A stretch of 64,000 nucleotides of DNA, taken from NCBI GenBank assembly GCA_028023455.1, contig JAQFVV010000111.1, positions 3,045,909 through 3,109,908 on the forward strand, read 5' to 3'. The stretch's first letter is position 1. The number at the start of each line of letters is the position of its first letter. The stretch is from Epiperipatus broadwayi. Its lineage: Eukaryota; Onychophora; Udeonychophora; Euonychophora; Peripatidae. Under the pieces are notes generated by a model. It was not told where the DNA came from, did not search any database, and saw nothing but the letters and a program-made list of their open reading frames with translations. The translations under genes and the position numbers were made by a program. Shown one piece after another: positions 14,301-25,728 of this stretch.

Positions 14301-15415
14301 ATAAATTTATTTGTAATAATTGAAGCATACTGATATGTATTTAAAGTGTAGGTTCGAAAACATACTTCAATGTTATTAGTACAGCATTTTAAAAGAATGT
14401 ATCAATTATTTATTAAGAGTATAAGTTAATAACAGTGTAAACATCTTGTATTAATATTTTTATATATTTTATTTTCCTTTTTTTTTCTAATTTTGAACTG
14501 TAAATATTGTAAATAAATTCTTAATTAAAGTTAATGTAAATAAATTTGTTTAATTTGTTTAAAAGTGTGTCGAGTTATTATTTTGCACCACACATTTGAC
14601 AGCAGATAATTTGAAGAAACATAATATTTGCACAAGTGAATTTATTAATATTATTTTAGAAATAAAATAATATTTTCCTGATTATCATTTATGAGAATTG
14701 ATTGAATTATTACATATATTACAATGGTCATAGAATAATTATAATGCATAATATAAGAGACAATATTATTTATTGCCACAGATTATTGAATTATAAGATT
14801 TTGATCTATTCCAAAATTAAGAGCTATATGAAAATAAAAGATATAAATGATTATTTATTTAATGATTGATGATATATTAGAAATAGATAAGATTAGGTTT
14901 TACTCTAAGATTAGTATTATAATTATTAAAATAAGTTAGGTGTATTTAGGTTTGATATAAAATCCCATATCATACTTATTTACATGAGTTATCATTACTT
15001 TAAGATAATTAGAAGAACCTGAGATTATTTAATTATATTTTAAAATTAAAAGTTAAGATTTATTTATTTTATTTTATTATTAAAGATAGTTTATTTTATT
15101 TAAAAGCATAAGAATGCTATAGAGGTAGTAGTAAGTTAATAAGGAGGTGATAGTATTCTTATGCCATTGAGACAATAGTTTGGAAGATATTGACTCAATG
15201 TAAATCTACTTATTGCTTTGTAACTTTACTTCACAGTCTCATGATTTTGATAGATACTTATTTAATTAGTACATACTATAGAAATATATTGATTTTGAAA
15301 TTGAAATAAATTTAATTAGAAAGATAGTATAAAAGAAATTAAAGAAGATAGCAAATTAATTAGCATAAATTTAATTGAGCTAGTCGTATTTCAAATATAT
15401 TATACACAGAAGTAA
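11335..15415. other. Extremely A+T-rich stretch, no gene seen
   Basis: Long runs of TTTAAAATAATT-type sequence on both strands. No open frame beyond chance length and no repeat partner found within the window. Confidence 0.6.
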
Positions 15416-15419
15416 GGGT

Positions 15420-15420
<1 letters not shown>

Positions 15421-15480
<60 letters not shown>
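15421..15480. repeat. (AT)n microsatellite
   Basis: About 30 uninterrupted AT dinucleotides follow GGGTAC. Confidence 0.95.
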
Positions 15481-15486
<6 letters not shown>

Positions 15487-16310
15487 TGTGTATTTTTATT
15501 TTATATTATTTTTATATTACAATAAAGCCACATTTAAATAAAACTGAAATTTTAATTTGAATGGAATTTAATAGAAAGCAATTTAATTATTTTTTAAGGT
15601 TTTAATGATATTAGTATTTGACAATATATTTTAATATAGCTATCAATATTATGAGCTCTTTTTTATTAAAAACCAAACATGCTTATTTTTCAAAAAAATA
15701 CTATTAAATTAATTGGAAATTTTTATTATATGCTATAAATCAATGAAAAAATGCAATGCTTAATAAAAAAGAAAGGAAATTTATTATTTTAATATATTTC
15801 AAATTTAGTAAAATACTAAATAAATAGACATAAAAGAAATAAATGGTTTAATATTTTAAAAAGATTAATTGCAACAAATATGATTACAACATATATTTTT
15901 TGTGTACAAATTTTACATATACATTGTACTTTTTAAATTCAGCAGCCTGCAATTTTGTTCATGTGATCAAAACAGTTTTCTTGATAAAAAAAATCATTCT
16001 TGGCTACTTGTCAATAGAACAGTAAACAAATCTACAGCCAATTTTAAAATTATTTAACCCTTTTAAAGGTATTCTTATGTCAGGACAATCATGGCTTCAA
16101 GTAGATTGGAAACCATCATTTTTTGAGCTTTGGCACTGTTTTTATGCTTATTTTAAAGATTACAAAAAGTACCATAAGATGCTGCCCTCTGTAGAATTAT
16201 TTTACATGTAAAAATTCAATAAAATTGCCATTCAAAGTTCAACAATGAAAGAAGGCAGTCCTTCCTTCATGCTGATTGGTTGTTGCTCATATTGGACAAA
16301 AGAGACCACT
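15481..16310. other. A+T-rich stretch, no gene seen
   Basis: No coding, RNA or repeat feature recognised. Confidence 0.5.
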
Positions 16311-16770
16311 GGTCAATAATTTTCACCACTCCAACTTCCTTGTTTTCATTTTGAAAATGAAAATGAATGTTTTAGAAGCATTTTTTAGTATTTTATTAAC
16401 ATATAAATTATTTAGTAAAATATGCAGAAAATATAATTATTTTAGAAAAATGGTAAGATTTTAGTAAAAAATTGTATATTTTTACATGAATGTAAATTGA
16501 AAACGAAGCCAGCACTAACAACAATTTTGACACCTGCCAACAATTTTTATCACCCTAAGCTCTTTATTTCATTTTCAAACAGAAATGAATAATTTACAGT
16601 ATTTTTCTGGCATTTATTTATATATTATAATGTATTTTGGTAAAATATGCCGAAAATATAGTTATTTTTAAAAAAAATGTAAGATTTTAGTAAAAAATTC
16701 TTTACTTTTACACTAACATAAATTGAGAAAGAAATCAATGATATCCAAAGCACTTTTTAATTTGTTACAA
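16310..16770. repeat. Diverged tandem duplication, period about 226 bp
   Basis: AAGATTTTAGTAAAAAATT occurs at 16455 and 16681. The preceding passages (a TTTCATTTT tract, then AAATGAAT, then GTAAAATATGC) align in the same order. Two diverged direct copies are present. No coding sense was found. Confidence 0.7.
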
Positions 16771-17999
16771 ACTTTTTTTTAAGTCTTCCACTATTAAATA
16801 TTTTTATAATTACAAATAGAAATTTGTTTTTGAAAAAACTTTTGTTCACTTTCATAATGTGACAAATTATTAATATACTTTTTACAAACAAAACTAAAAT
16901 GAATATAATATTTAAGATGAATATATTTTTATGGCTGAGTTTGTTAATTGGCCAATCAAAAGTTGTAAAACTTTAATTCACTTGGCCAATGAAAATTAAA
17001 AAAAAAATTTCAATGAAAAGGTTAAAACTAATTGTTAATTCTTTAAAATTAATACTTTAAAATTAAACACTTGAATTTATTATTGGTTAATAAAATCAAT
17101 TTTTTTTATAAAAAATATATAATGCCTTTAAATTATTAATATTAATAACAACTCAATATTTTAAAATATCAATGGTGTCACACTTTTAAATTAATAAAAC
17201 AATTTATACAGCAATGAAATATATACCAAAGGAATATACTATTTCATTAACCCCTTTTTCACAAAAACAAATTTTATTACATTTAACAATTATAATGTTT
17301 ATTATAAAAAAATGAAATTTTTTCTGACATTTTTTTTATTTTGTATAAATTATAAACTCTTATTAGATCTGAGTTAACATTTAATATCTTATTAATTTTC
17401 ACCTCAAATACATAAAAATTAAATAAAATATTTACCCCTGTTATTTAAAAAGTATAAATGAACTAAATATACACATTTATATACATTCAAAAAATAGATA
17501 AAAATAAAAATATAGTTTGTTCAATTTTAATAAAAAAATTAATAAATATTGGTGATAACCTTTAGGATCTGGAGTTTTTTTAATTTCCCTAAAATTCTAA
17601 CAATATAAATTATTTTAATTAGTTTATTAACCACCAATAAAATTAAATTCAGGAACATATCACTACTACAAACTATACATTTCATTTTACACAGTAATTC
17701 TAAGCATTCATCACTATGAACAATTTTTCTACTTTGGAATCCAATAAAATTCATGTACTCACAATTTCATACTACATGATAGTAAGAACATTTTTTATTA
17801 CAATTACTTTCTCTTACAAACTACAATATTTCTACTTCTATATGAAATTTTATCTCTAAGAACAATTTTTTATATTTATTATTATTATTCAAACTTATGA
17901 TAATTTTTTTGTTTCTACAAACATTGTCATTTGATCTACCTTTTTCTCTAATACTAGCTTGTCACATTTTTCATGGGAACCTTGCCACATGGAACTTAA
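16771..17999. other. A+T-rich stretch, no gene seen
   Basis: A minus-strand open frame of 71 codons at 17539-17754 lies downstream of the gag-like pseudogene, but no protease or zinc-knuckle pattern could be confirmed in it. Confidence 0.4.
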
Positions 18000-19660
18000 C
18001 AATGAAGCCTTCACAAGTTTTCCAAATAATATGATAATTATGACTCACAGTGTCTATTCATGTCACCAACTATTTCAAGTTGAGTATTTATATGTCTAGC
18101 ACTGGAAATTATTTATTTATGAATCCCTTTGAATTAATCTTTTTTGGTTCAATGAATAACTAAAACTAGCTCTCAGACTTTCACATTTAATAGAATATTA
18201 AACCACATCTCTTTGAGGTCTTAATTGATCTTTTCTGCCCTTATCTATAGTTTCTTTCCATCTACTTCTAAAATTTGTGGCTGTAAGTATTTCAGTCATT
18301 TCTTCAATATTACTTTTACTATTTCCTAACATAACTTGCTGTATGTTTATTGACAAATTATGTCTGACTATTCTAATAATTTGTCCTTCTGACTAAGTAA
18401 ATGTAGTAAGAGAATGTAACTTTGTAACTTGTTTGTCAAAAAACTGGGTATAAGTTTCAACAAGAACAAGAGGATATTTTTCCTGAGAAACCTGATGCAT
18501 AATACAATCTTGTCTCTCTTCACTCCAGAAACTTCTCAAACTTGCATTATGATTTTCTTGAAACATGCATGGTTTATTAGCTAAAGAATGTCACCACTTC
18601 TTAACTATACCATGCAAACAATTAAAAGCCAACATTCTTTGTTCTTCAGGTTTGTATTGATGAAATCAGAAAAGTTCCTCTAAACTTTCCAAATGTGTCA
18701 AATGACTTTCATCAACATCATCTCTAAAAGGTTTTACTGAGATGCTTTTGGCAACTAGTTGACTCATTAAGATTTGTACTTACAGGTTCTAAACAAAAAT
18801 TATTCATATTCACATCAGTATTATTAATCATGGCCTCTGTTCTACCTTTTCTGAAATAGTTTGTTTATTCCATTTTTTCTTAAGACTGTCAAATGTATTA
18901 TTTATCTTTTGTTTTAAATTATGTTTAAAATTATACTACTATCTCCTTCATATTCATTATATTGAAATTTTCATCAATATCCTTAATTTCAGAGTCCAAA
19001 TGAGAAAGTAATTCTTTTTTAACTGTATCTATTTTATCTTTCATTTCTTCCAAAACAATATACATTTTACTTTGTTTTTCTTTAAAATACTTCAGTAATC
19101 TCTTCATTTCTTCTTTTAATTTGTCAATTCTTTTTCCTACTATTTGAATTTTATTATTTAATTCTATTTTAACCCCTTCTATTGTTCTTTTATTTCAAAC
19201 CAAACATTTCATATTTCTTCTTTTATTCCAGTCTTTGTTGTTGGATTACCTGCCATATCCCTTTCCCTTCATGGTGTAGACATTCCACCACTATTCCCAG
19301 TTTTTTTTATTTATTTTATTTTTCATGTTTTATTAATTTTCCTATTTTAATCCATTCTTTGCATGCAGTTATTCATTTGAGTCATATTCTGTTGATTCTA
19401 TTGCATATTTTTATTCATTTGATTCACCATTCTTTGTAACATTTGACTAAATATTTTCATATTAAACATACCATAATCTTCTTTCTTTTCACATATTTTT
19501 ATAAGTTTATTTTCCCTAATTACAATCTGAAGTTTTTTAAAGGATATCTCAGGGTTTTCTTGTTCTACTACTTCAATTGGTTCAGAACTAATACTACTAA
19601 CCTCCTTTTTTGATCACTATCTGTTTCTTTATCTCCACCTACATTTTGTTGCATTAATAT
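18000..19660 (-). pseudogene. Decayed gag-like gene of a retroelement
   Basis: Read on the minus strand, successive frames give protein-like wording broken by stops and frameshifts. First comes a K/E-rich coiled-coil-like region (about 19165-18975, with KRIDKLKEEMKRLLKYF). It is followed by a capsid-like region with PEEQRMLAFNCLHG (18651-18610), a W-containing HSLANKP passage, FWSEERQDCIMHQ (about 18531-18493) and a basic tail (KETIDKGRKDQL). The order (coiled coil, helical capsid-like core with tryptophans, basic end) resembles Gag of LTR retrotransposons. No protease, RT or integrase was recognised downstream (toward 17.5 kb), and long terminal repeats were not identified. The assignment to Gag rests on general character, so another decayed retroelement ORF1 is possible. 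Confidence 0.45.
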
Positions 19661-20290
19661 GAATAATTGAAATATTTATTAGTCTTTGCCCCAAAATGAA
19701 AAGAAAACTAAATGAATTCTCTTTTTTTCCCCATCAAAACCATCAACTAAAATTTTACTTTACTGCTTTATTTTAAAATTTAAAATTAACACAAAAGATA
19801 TTTTATAATAAAGAAAAATATATGTGGCTCTATAATATTCAAACTTATAGCTTTTAAATTTTTTTTAAGAAAATCATTAAATTATATTAACTATCTCAAA
19901 GTTTTTCATTTTATTTTAAATTCATGAAATAGGGAAGCCATGCTTTATATAAAATTTTATATTATTCAGTACCTCAAGAAGCTTTACTTCTATCTAATTA
20001 AAGATAAAGATATAATTTATTAAAACCTATAAGTAAAATTTATCAGTTCTCAAACACTGGATAAGTGAAAGTCAAAAAATTTTTTTTTATATTTTTAAAT
20101 GTGTCAGATTGCTTTATATTATCAAGCTTTACACATTAATGTCAAACTAAAAAAATCTCTAATAAATAAAAGCATATCATATGAAAAAGAAACAAAATAT
20201 AAAAGTATGCCAAAATTATCTTTAATGGTATAATTTTATAAAAATCCCTAAAATTAAAATGCCAAATCTTAAACAAAAATACTATTCTTA
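19661..20290. other. A+T-rich stretch, no gene seen
   Basis: This would be the 5' leader or LTR side of the gag-like pseudogene, but no terminal repeat or primer-binding site was recognised. Confidence 0.4.
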
Positions 20291-20294
20291 TCCC

Positions 20295-20505
20295 GATCTC
20301 TCAAGTATGAGTTCATCATAGCTCCAAAAATTATGTGGCCAAAATGATAAAAAATACAAATAACTATTGTTTTCTTCTCTCAGAATATATGTTTATCAAA
20401 GCACTATAAATTGTGTTGACAAAATGACAAAAAAAATACGCCTCTATTTTAGGGTATAAGTTTAGCAAAGCCCCAACAAATTGGGTTGCCAAAATTTTCT
20501 TTCCA
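20295..20505. repeat. Three diverged tandem units of about 70-80 bp
   Basis: Three consecutive passages share the order TATGAGTTCATCATAGCTCC / TATATGTTTATCAAAGCAC / TATAAGTTTAGCAAAGCCCC, each followed by AAATT, a GTGG-, GTTG- or GGTT-type motif and GCCAAAAT or GACAAAAT. Confidence 0.65.
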
Positions 20506-21229
20506 TAAAAAAAAAAATCAATTTTTTTTCTTTTTTAGGTAATTGTTTTGATTAATTAATTATCAACAGGATTTTAAATTTAAAATGTCTTTATTTTTTT
20601 AGTCTAAAATTTTTTTTAATCTGTTTTTTCTTTTAAAACATAATAATTTTTTCGTATATAGCTATAGTCATCAGGTTGACTTATAATTATAAGATTTTTT
20701 TAAAAAATTTAAAAATATAGGTTTAAAAAATATTTTTTAAAGGAATATTAAATTAATTTCTTCAATAATATATATAAAATAATCTGTGGACTGCTCTTTT
20801 CTTTTAGACATTTAACTCAAACAAATTATTGATTTGTTTTACATTAAGTTATTAAGTTATAATTTTAAAAGTCATGTTAATGATTTTAAATTAACTCACC
20901 AGCTATATATATGTTTATTTGTGCTTATCTTTATGAGTTGGTCTTGGTTAGACATGTATAATCCAGGATTGTCATAATCAGGAAGGTATAATTCAGGTAT
21001 GGTTGTTGGCATTGATCAGTTTCCTTCTGGCTAGTATTGGGCCAGGAAAGTTAGCTGTTTTCTCAGAAAATATCTGTAGCTATGAATATCAACACAAAGA
21101 TATGGGTCATTTTCTGCCGTGTGAATTTAAACTCCACTAGTGAACTGAAGATTGCTTCTGAATCTCTTACCTTGACTTCAGTTACATCTCTTGGGATCTC
21201 TGTAAAAATCTGCTAGTCATTTCTCTGGC
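20506..21229. other. No gene seen; G+C rises after 20940
   Basis: From about 20940 base composition becomes less A+T-rich than the flanks, and it stays so to about 21420. No open frame of protein character was found, so an old repeat is the likeliest content. Confidence 0.4.
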
Positions 21230-21420
21230 CAGCTACAACTAATACTACAAATTTCAACTGGCTGCAGCAAAATATTGAAACCAGAGTTTGCATCTAACTC
21301 TTAGCCAACTGCTTCTCAAAAATTACTATCCAGACTTTGCAGCTGGCCTATTTGGCCACTGCTCCTCAAAATATTAAAACCAGACACTTCTGGCGAGTTC
21401 TTAAAAAAACTGCAAGACAA
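21230..21420. repeat. Degenerate tandem repeat, unit about 50-60 bp
   Basis: Three diverged passages share an ACTG(G)CT(G/T)C-type start, a CAAAAAT/CAAAATATT core and an ACCAGA or TCCAGAC end. They sit in the locally less A+T-rich segment. Confidence 0.5.
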
Positions 21421-21429
21421 ACTGAACTG

Positions 21430-23055
21430 ATATTTTTATCAATCCTTTTATAGAATCATCTGAGATGACAACACCAATTTAAAAGTTTTTTTCTTATCTC
21501 TCTTGATTGGAAACAATTTTAATCCCCCCAAAAGCACTTTTAACTAAAAAGTTAAATTTTGAAATCTTATCAATGATTTTTAAATATAGATAATAGAAAT
21601 GCATACAAGCATTAATTAAAAAATAGATATTTTATACAAGTTTTAATTAAAAGATTTCAAAAATCAACCCTGCTTGTTTTTAAATTTCAAAATCAGAATA
21701 TTATTTATTTAGACCTTTTTTTAAAAAAATATTTATTTTATAATAAAGTTCTCTTTTAATTCAGAGTTATTTAACTTTTCATTTATTATTTTTATTCCTA
21801 GTGAAATGTAGAAAATATCTACTAAAATTAATGTCTGTATTTATTTATACTTTTTCTTTCCTTTATATATATATATTGTAATGGTATATGCCATTACATT
21901 AATTTAAAATTAGAATAAAAATGGTTTTAAGTTCATAAATAAAAAAACTAAAAGCTAAAATTAAAGAATTGTTCAATGTATGTATATATATATTCACACA
22001 GATGCAAAACTTTAAAAATTATTTTCCTTTAAAAAAAAAATATTTGAACGTACTTTTTATAAAAAAGTACAAGATCTAAAGATAAAATATTTTTGTAAAT
22101 GGAAATGATGTATTTATTAATTATCAAAAAGCAAGCTAGCCCTTGGGGATCTTATATAAAAAAGTCAAGTGAAATATAGATAAAAGAACAAAAATAAATT
22201 AGATGTCCAATAGAAGCAGCAATGAAGGCTCGGATCATAACAAAAAATTGGAACAAGAAACCATTGTTCAGTGAATCTGGATGATCGGTATAAAAGCAAA
22301 AATATTGAAATTAAGAACAGTTCCAGCTTGATTTTGTGAGAAGGGTGATAAGACACACTTGTCACTCTCTCACACTTATTTCAAATGAAATGACTGTAAT
22401 ACCAGGATTGAACAACTAAGGCCACCCTCTGATAGACTGGTCTTCAAATAAAGACTTCATGGGAATTGACACCAGGAACCGGGAGCTCTTCTACTGTAAG
22501 ATATAAATGGAAAAATTTTACTACAAGTAATTAAGAACTTTAAAGATGTAACAAGTTAAACCTATTTTTTTTTAAATGAACTTTTATCTGACTTAAGTTT
22601 TCAAATTAATTATTAATGTTTAATTTTTTTATATATTTAAGTTTGTTAAAAATCATTTCCATTTTTTTTTATTAATATTGTATAAATTATTTAAATGCAT
22701 TAAATTTAAGTTGGGCTAGACACTTGCATAGAATCGTTAACGTTTAATTATGTTTTTTTTCCATATTTGATTAGAATATATAGACATTTGGTAAATAATA
22801 TCTTATGGTGAGTATCTAAAATGTATTTATTCGGATGTCTTTTAAGTTATTGGTGTCAATGCGGCATCTTATGATGAATGCCATTGGGTTTCTTGTAAAT
22901 TTCCCTCTGCAGTTCCATCAATGACTTTATATTTTGATCATTTATGTTTATTTTGAAATGTTTTTAACCATGTAATCTATGTAGCTGATTTATACTCAAC
23001 ATTAAAAAAACAAACCTTTATAAAATTTATCTGTGTGAAATTATATGAATGTTAA
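21430..23055. other. No gene seen
   Basis: Mostly A+T-rich. The less A+T-rich part near 22200-22500 contains no sustained open frame. Around 22860-22960 wording similar to the dispersed repeat that follows may mark its diverged left part. Confidence 0.45.
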
Positions 23056-23059
23056 AATT

Positions 23060-23560
23060 AAGTCAGGCATGAATGGCTATATAGATTTGTAAAGTTATAT
23101 TAATTAATTAAGGGAGGGTTAATCTTGGGTTAGTTGTTTCATAGTTGGATTGGGTCAATGGATTGGCTATATCGGTGTAATTAGTAAATGTAATATGAGG
23201 TCCGTCACATGCAGGATCGCATTATATGCCACATACCCCTTTTTGCCTATGGAAGAGGATAGTAAGACAGAAAATACAGTCCCTTCCTATGGAGTTTTTT
23301 TTATTGTTCTTCTTGCCAGACAGATGTAGCATTCCTGTCTGGATGAGAATCAATGTCTTCTCTAACCATACTGTTCAGATGTACATTCCAGACAGTATGA
23401 TATTTGTGCTGTCATAATCATGTTGCATTGAATATATCAATGTATCAGGTGGATTGACATTAGTTTGACTGCAAACTTTTGGCCTAAGGTTAAATAAGGG
23501 ATAGAATATTTTCTTTTCAAATGCAATCTATGTAGTTTATTCATACTCGACACTCTTAAA
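23060..23560. repeat. Dispersed repeat, copy A (partner at 52.0-52.56 kb)
   Basis: Collinear landmarks shared with 52020-52560 are: GTTTCATAGTTG; a TATATCGGTGTAA or TATATCAATGCAA passage; CAGACAGATG followed by CATTCCTGTC or CATTTCTGT; CAGATGTACATTCC or CAGATGCACATTCC; TTGCATTG; and TAGTTTGACTGCAAA or GGTTTAGCTGCAAA. Copies are heavily diverged. No coding capacity is evident. Internal CAGACAG/CTGTCTG pairs could form short hairpins. Confidence 0.6.
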
Positions 23561-24044
23561 AAAATATTATTAAATTCATCTGTGAGGATGGTTTAAAATT
23601 TTAAAATAATAATTTAAATTAAAAGTTAATATTAAAATCTAAATTAATAAATGTTATTCCTCAAATTTTAAATATTATATATGTGCGTCAATAAATGTTT
23701 GTGTATTAATTACTGGCAGTGGCTTTTATTTTTTTATATATTTAAGATAGAGATTAAATAAAGATATATATATATTATCTCTGCGTCTCCACTGAGCTAG
23801 TGACTGGGGCTAATGGTCTAAATGTAAAATAAAATATTTTCTTAACTTTCGTATCTGCCTACTCTATAAATTTTTCAGGTTCAAATGCCTGGTGGCACCT
23901 TGTAGTGCAGGTACGATAAGACTCCATTCTTTTTGGACCGTTATATTATATATATATGCACACACACAACTATGTTGCTGTGTGTCACGTAACCCAAATG
24001 GTTACAATATATATATAGAGTTTTCTTAACTCTTCTTTTTAATT

Positions 24045-24260
24045 TATTTTTTCATAAAAGATAACCTATGCATTGTCAAATAATATTTTATGACCTGTAT
24101 GCAGTTCATAAATGTATAAAGCCATATTATGTTAACTATTTTTAATTCTACTCATATGAACTTTAAATCTTTCATTAAGTCTTAATTTCCATTGACCTAT
24201 AGAAATTTTACAGTGAGTGCAAGAAATCTTATAAATTATACCAGGAATACATTTACTACC
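24045..24260 (-). pseudogene. Penelope-like element, GIY-YIG endonuclease fragment (left arm)
   Basis: The minus-strand translation from 24260 reads KCIPGIIYKISC, then IGQ, RLNERFKVHMSRIKN, an in-frame stop, ALYIYELHTGHKI and LFD. This spacing matches the C-terminal GIY-YIG endonuclease of Penelope-like retroelements: GI.YKI.C, a C..C-like pair, IGQ, an R.LNER..EH-type helix, then A....H...H.I.FD. The family uses this nuclease to nick target DNA for reverse transcription. In-frame stops show that it is dead. The reverse transcriptase part is missing. The mirror copy is 24621-24849. Confidence 0.75.
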
Positions 24261-24620
24261 AATAGACTTTTTGAATTATGTAATAGTGATTAAATCAGGA
24301 TCTTGAAACAACATTTACATCACCCAATAAATGACTATTTTTATAAAGCAATCTATAAATCGAAGATATAAACAATAAAAAAAAACAAAACAAATTCTTT
24401 ATTCTCATTATCAGGTCTTTAAATATTTTTATTGAATATAATATTGCTAATGAATAAAAATGTTAATGTTAATAAGAATAAAGAATTTATTTACTTACCA
24501 TTAAAGTCTTCAATTTATAGATTGTTTTATAAAAATAGTCGTTTGTTGGGTTGTATGCAAATTGTTTCAAAGAAAAATTGATTTAAATTCATTATTAAAT
24601 AATTCAAAACAGTCTATGAT

Positions 24621-24849
24621 GGTAAATGTATTCCTGGTATAGTTTTAAAGATTCCATGCCATTGTGCTAATGTTTATATAAGTCTAAATAAATTAAGTCT
24701 TAATGAAAGATTTAAAGTTCATTAGAATAGAATTAGAAATAGGTAGTATAACTTCGCTTTGTACATTCATGATTTGAATACAGATCATAAAATATTATTT
24801 GACAAAGTAGAAGTTATCTCTTATAAAAAAATGATTGAAAAGAAGAGTT
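24621..24849 (+). pseudogene. Penelope-like element, GIY-YIG endonuclease fragment (right arm)
   Basis: The plus-strand translation gives GKCIPGIVLKIPCHCANVYI, then LNERFKVH, a stop, NRIRNR, a stop, ALYIHDLNTDHKILFDKVEV. It aligns segment by segment with the left arm and with the GIY-YIG plan, retaining YI but with the Gly of the IG motif changed to Ser. At least three in-frame stops are present. It lies about 200 bp left of the tandem hammerhead repeat at 25.06 kb. Because Penelope-like elements carry hammerheads in their terminal repeats, the neighbourhood suggests one composite remnant, though orientation and continuity are not proven. Confidence 0.75.
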
Positions 24850-25143
24850 AGAACTCTGATGGTAAATCTTTTAATCTGTGGCATCAATCATCAATGGTTT
24901 TTGAAATGAATTATGGGAAAGTTATTTCTCTTTTATATATATGGGTTTTGTGTTTAGTAAATTTTTACTTGAGAATATCTATTTGTTAATGGTCAAAATC
25001 ATGATCATGAGAAAATTTTAGTATAAATTTATTATTTTTGCCAATATTTAATTTTTTTTATAGATAGACAACTTTCATATTTCTCCATTCTTTTTTATTT
25101 CACAAATAATTTCATATAAATAAATATACAATAAAAAACAAAT

Positions 25144-25205
25144 AACCCCCAAGATGCATTTTGTGCTGAACCAGCACTCATCAGTTGGGCCAGGTCATTA
25201 TCTCT
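25144..25205 (-). ncRNA. Hammerhead ribozyme, family 2, core-mutated copy
   Basis: The minus strand has CCCAA, CTGATGA (25184-25178), a perfect 6-bp stem II (GTGCTG/CAGCAC, loop GTT), then AAAA where GAAA is required, then TGCATC and TTGGG. Stem I (CCCAA/TTGGG) and palindromic stem III (ATGCAT) are intact. Loss of the invariant G of the GAAA strand should abolish or greatly reduce self-cleavage. Confidence 0.75.
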
Positions 25206-25540
25206 CATATACATCTTTATTACATGAAGAGTATTTATGTAGAGCAAATTGTCTCATTTTTATTTTCAAGCATCAATTTACTCCTCTCCCAACTTTTATG
25301 TTATCAACTTTTTACTAATCATTTATTAAACTAGAGATTTACTCTAGCACAGATATAAACTTTAATCCAAGTTAAAGATTACTATATCTGATTTTCATCA
25401 CACACCCACACATGACTATTTATGTTTTTCTTTCGCCCATGCGGAATATCTTTTTTATAGATAGACAACTTTCATATTTCTCCATTCTTTTTTATTTCAT
25501 AAATAATTTCATATAAATAAAAATACAATAAAAAACAAAT

Positions 25541-25600
25541 AGCCCCCAAGATGCATTTCATGCTGAACCAGCACTCATCAGTTGGGCCAGGTCATCATCT
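25541..25600 (-). ncRNA. Type I hammerhead ribozyme, family 2, intact core
   Basis: The minus strand reads CCCAA - CTGATGA (25581-25575) - stem II GTGCTG, loop GTT, CAGCAT - GAAA (25559-25556) - TGCAT - C, with predicted cleavage between 25550 and 25549, then TTGGG closing stem I. Stem III is the self-complementary ATGCAT with no real loop, so activity would be expected as a tandem dimer, as in other short-stem-III animal hammerheads. All invariant core residues are present. The outer stem I is weaker than in the 55.6-kb copy. Confidence 0.85.
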
Positions 25601-25728
25601 CTCATATATATATCTTTATTACGTGAAGAGTATGTAGAGCAAATTGTCTCATTTTTATTTTCAAGTGTCAATTTAGTCCTCTCCCAACTTTTACGTTATC
25701 AACTTTTTGATAAACACGTTAATAAATA

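Larger units (their letters stand above)
24019..24865. repeat. Large diverged inverted repeat made of two Penelope-like fragments
   Basis: The left arm (about 24019-24425) and right arm (about 24465-24865) are inverted copies, roughly 80 percent alike by eye. Shared landmarks include TTTATAGATTG, AAAAATAGTC, TGTATTCCTGGTATA and CTTAATGAAAGATTTAAAGT, each on opposite strands. The loop centre lies near 24445 between AATTCTTTATTCT and AGAATAAAGAATT. Both arms encode the same decayed domain, annotated separately. Confidence 0.85.
25058..25709 (-). repeat. Tandem dimer of a hammerhead-bearing repeat, unit about 397 bp
   Basis: TATAGATAGACAACTTTCAT starts copies at 25058 and 25455, and the next 250 bp are nearly identical: GATGCATTT, then CTGAACCAGCACTCATCAG, then CTCCTCTCCCAACTTTTA. 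The second copy stops near 25709, where CAACTTTTT continues into different sequence. The first copy carries about 150 bp of additional sequence before the second begins, giving the 397-bp period. Each copy contains a minus-strand hammerhead (annotated separately). Tandem dimers with this period are the expected form for retrozymes or Penelope terminal repeats. Confidence 0.8.

Noticed and set aside
19182-19439. Plus-strand open frame rich in Phe, His and Ser
   Set aside because: It is antisense to the gag-like pseudogene and has low-complexity character.
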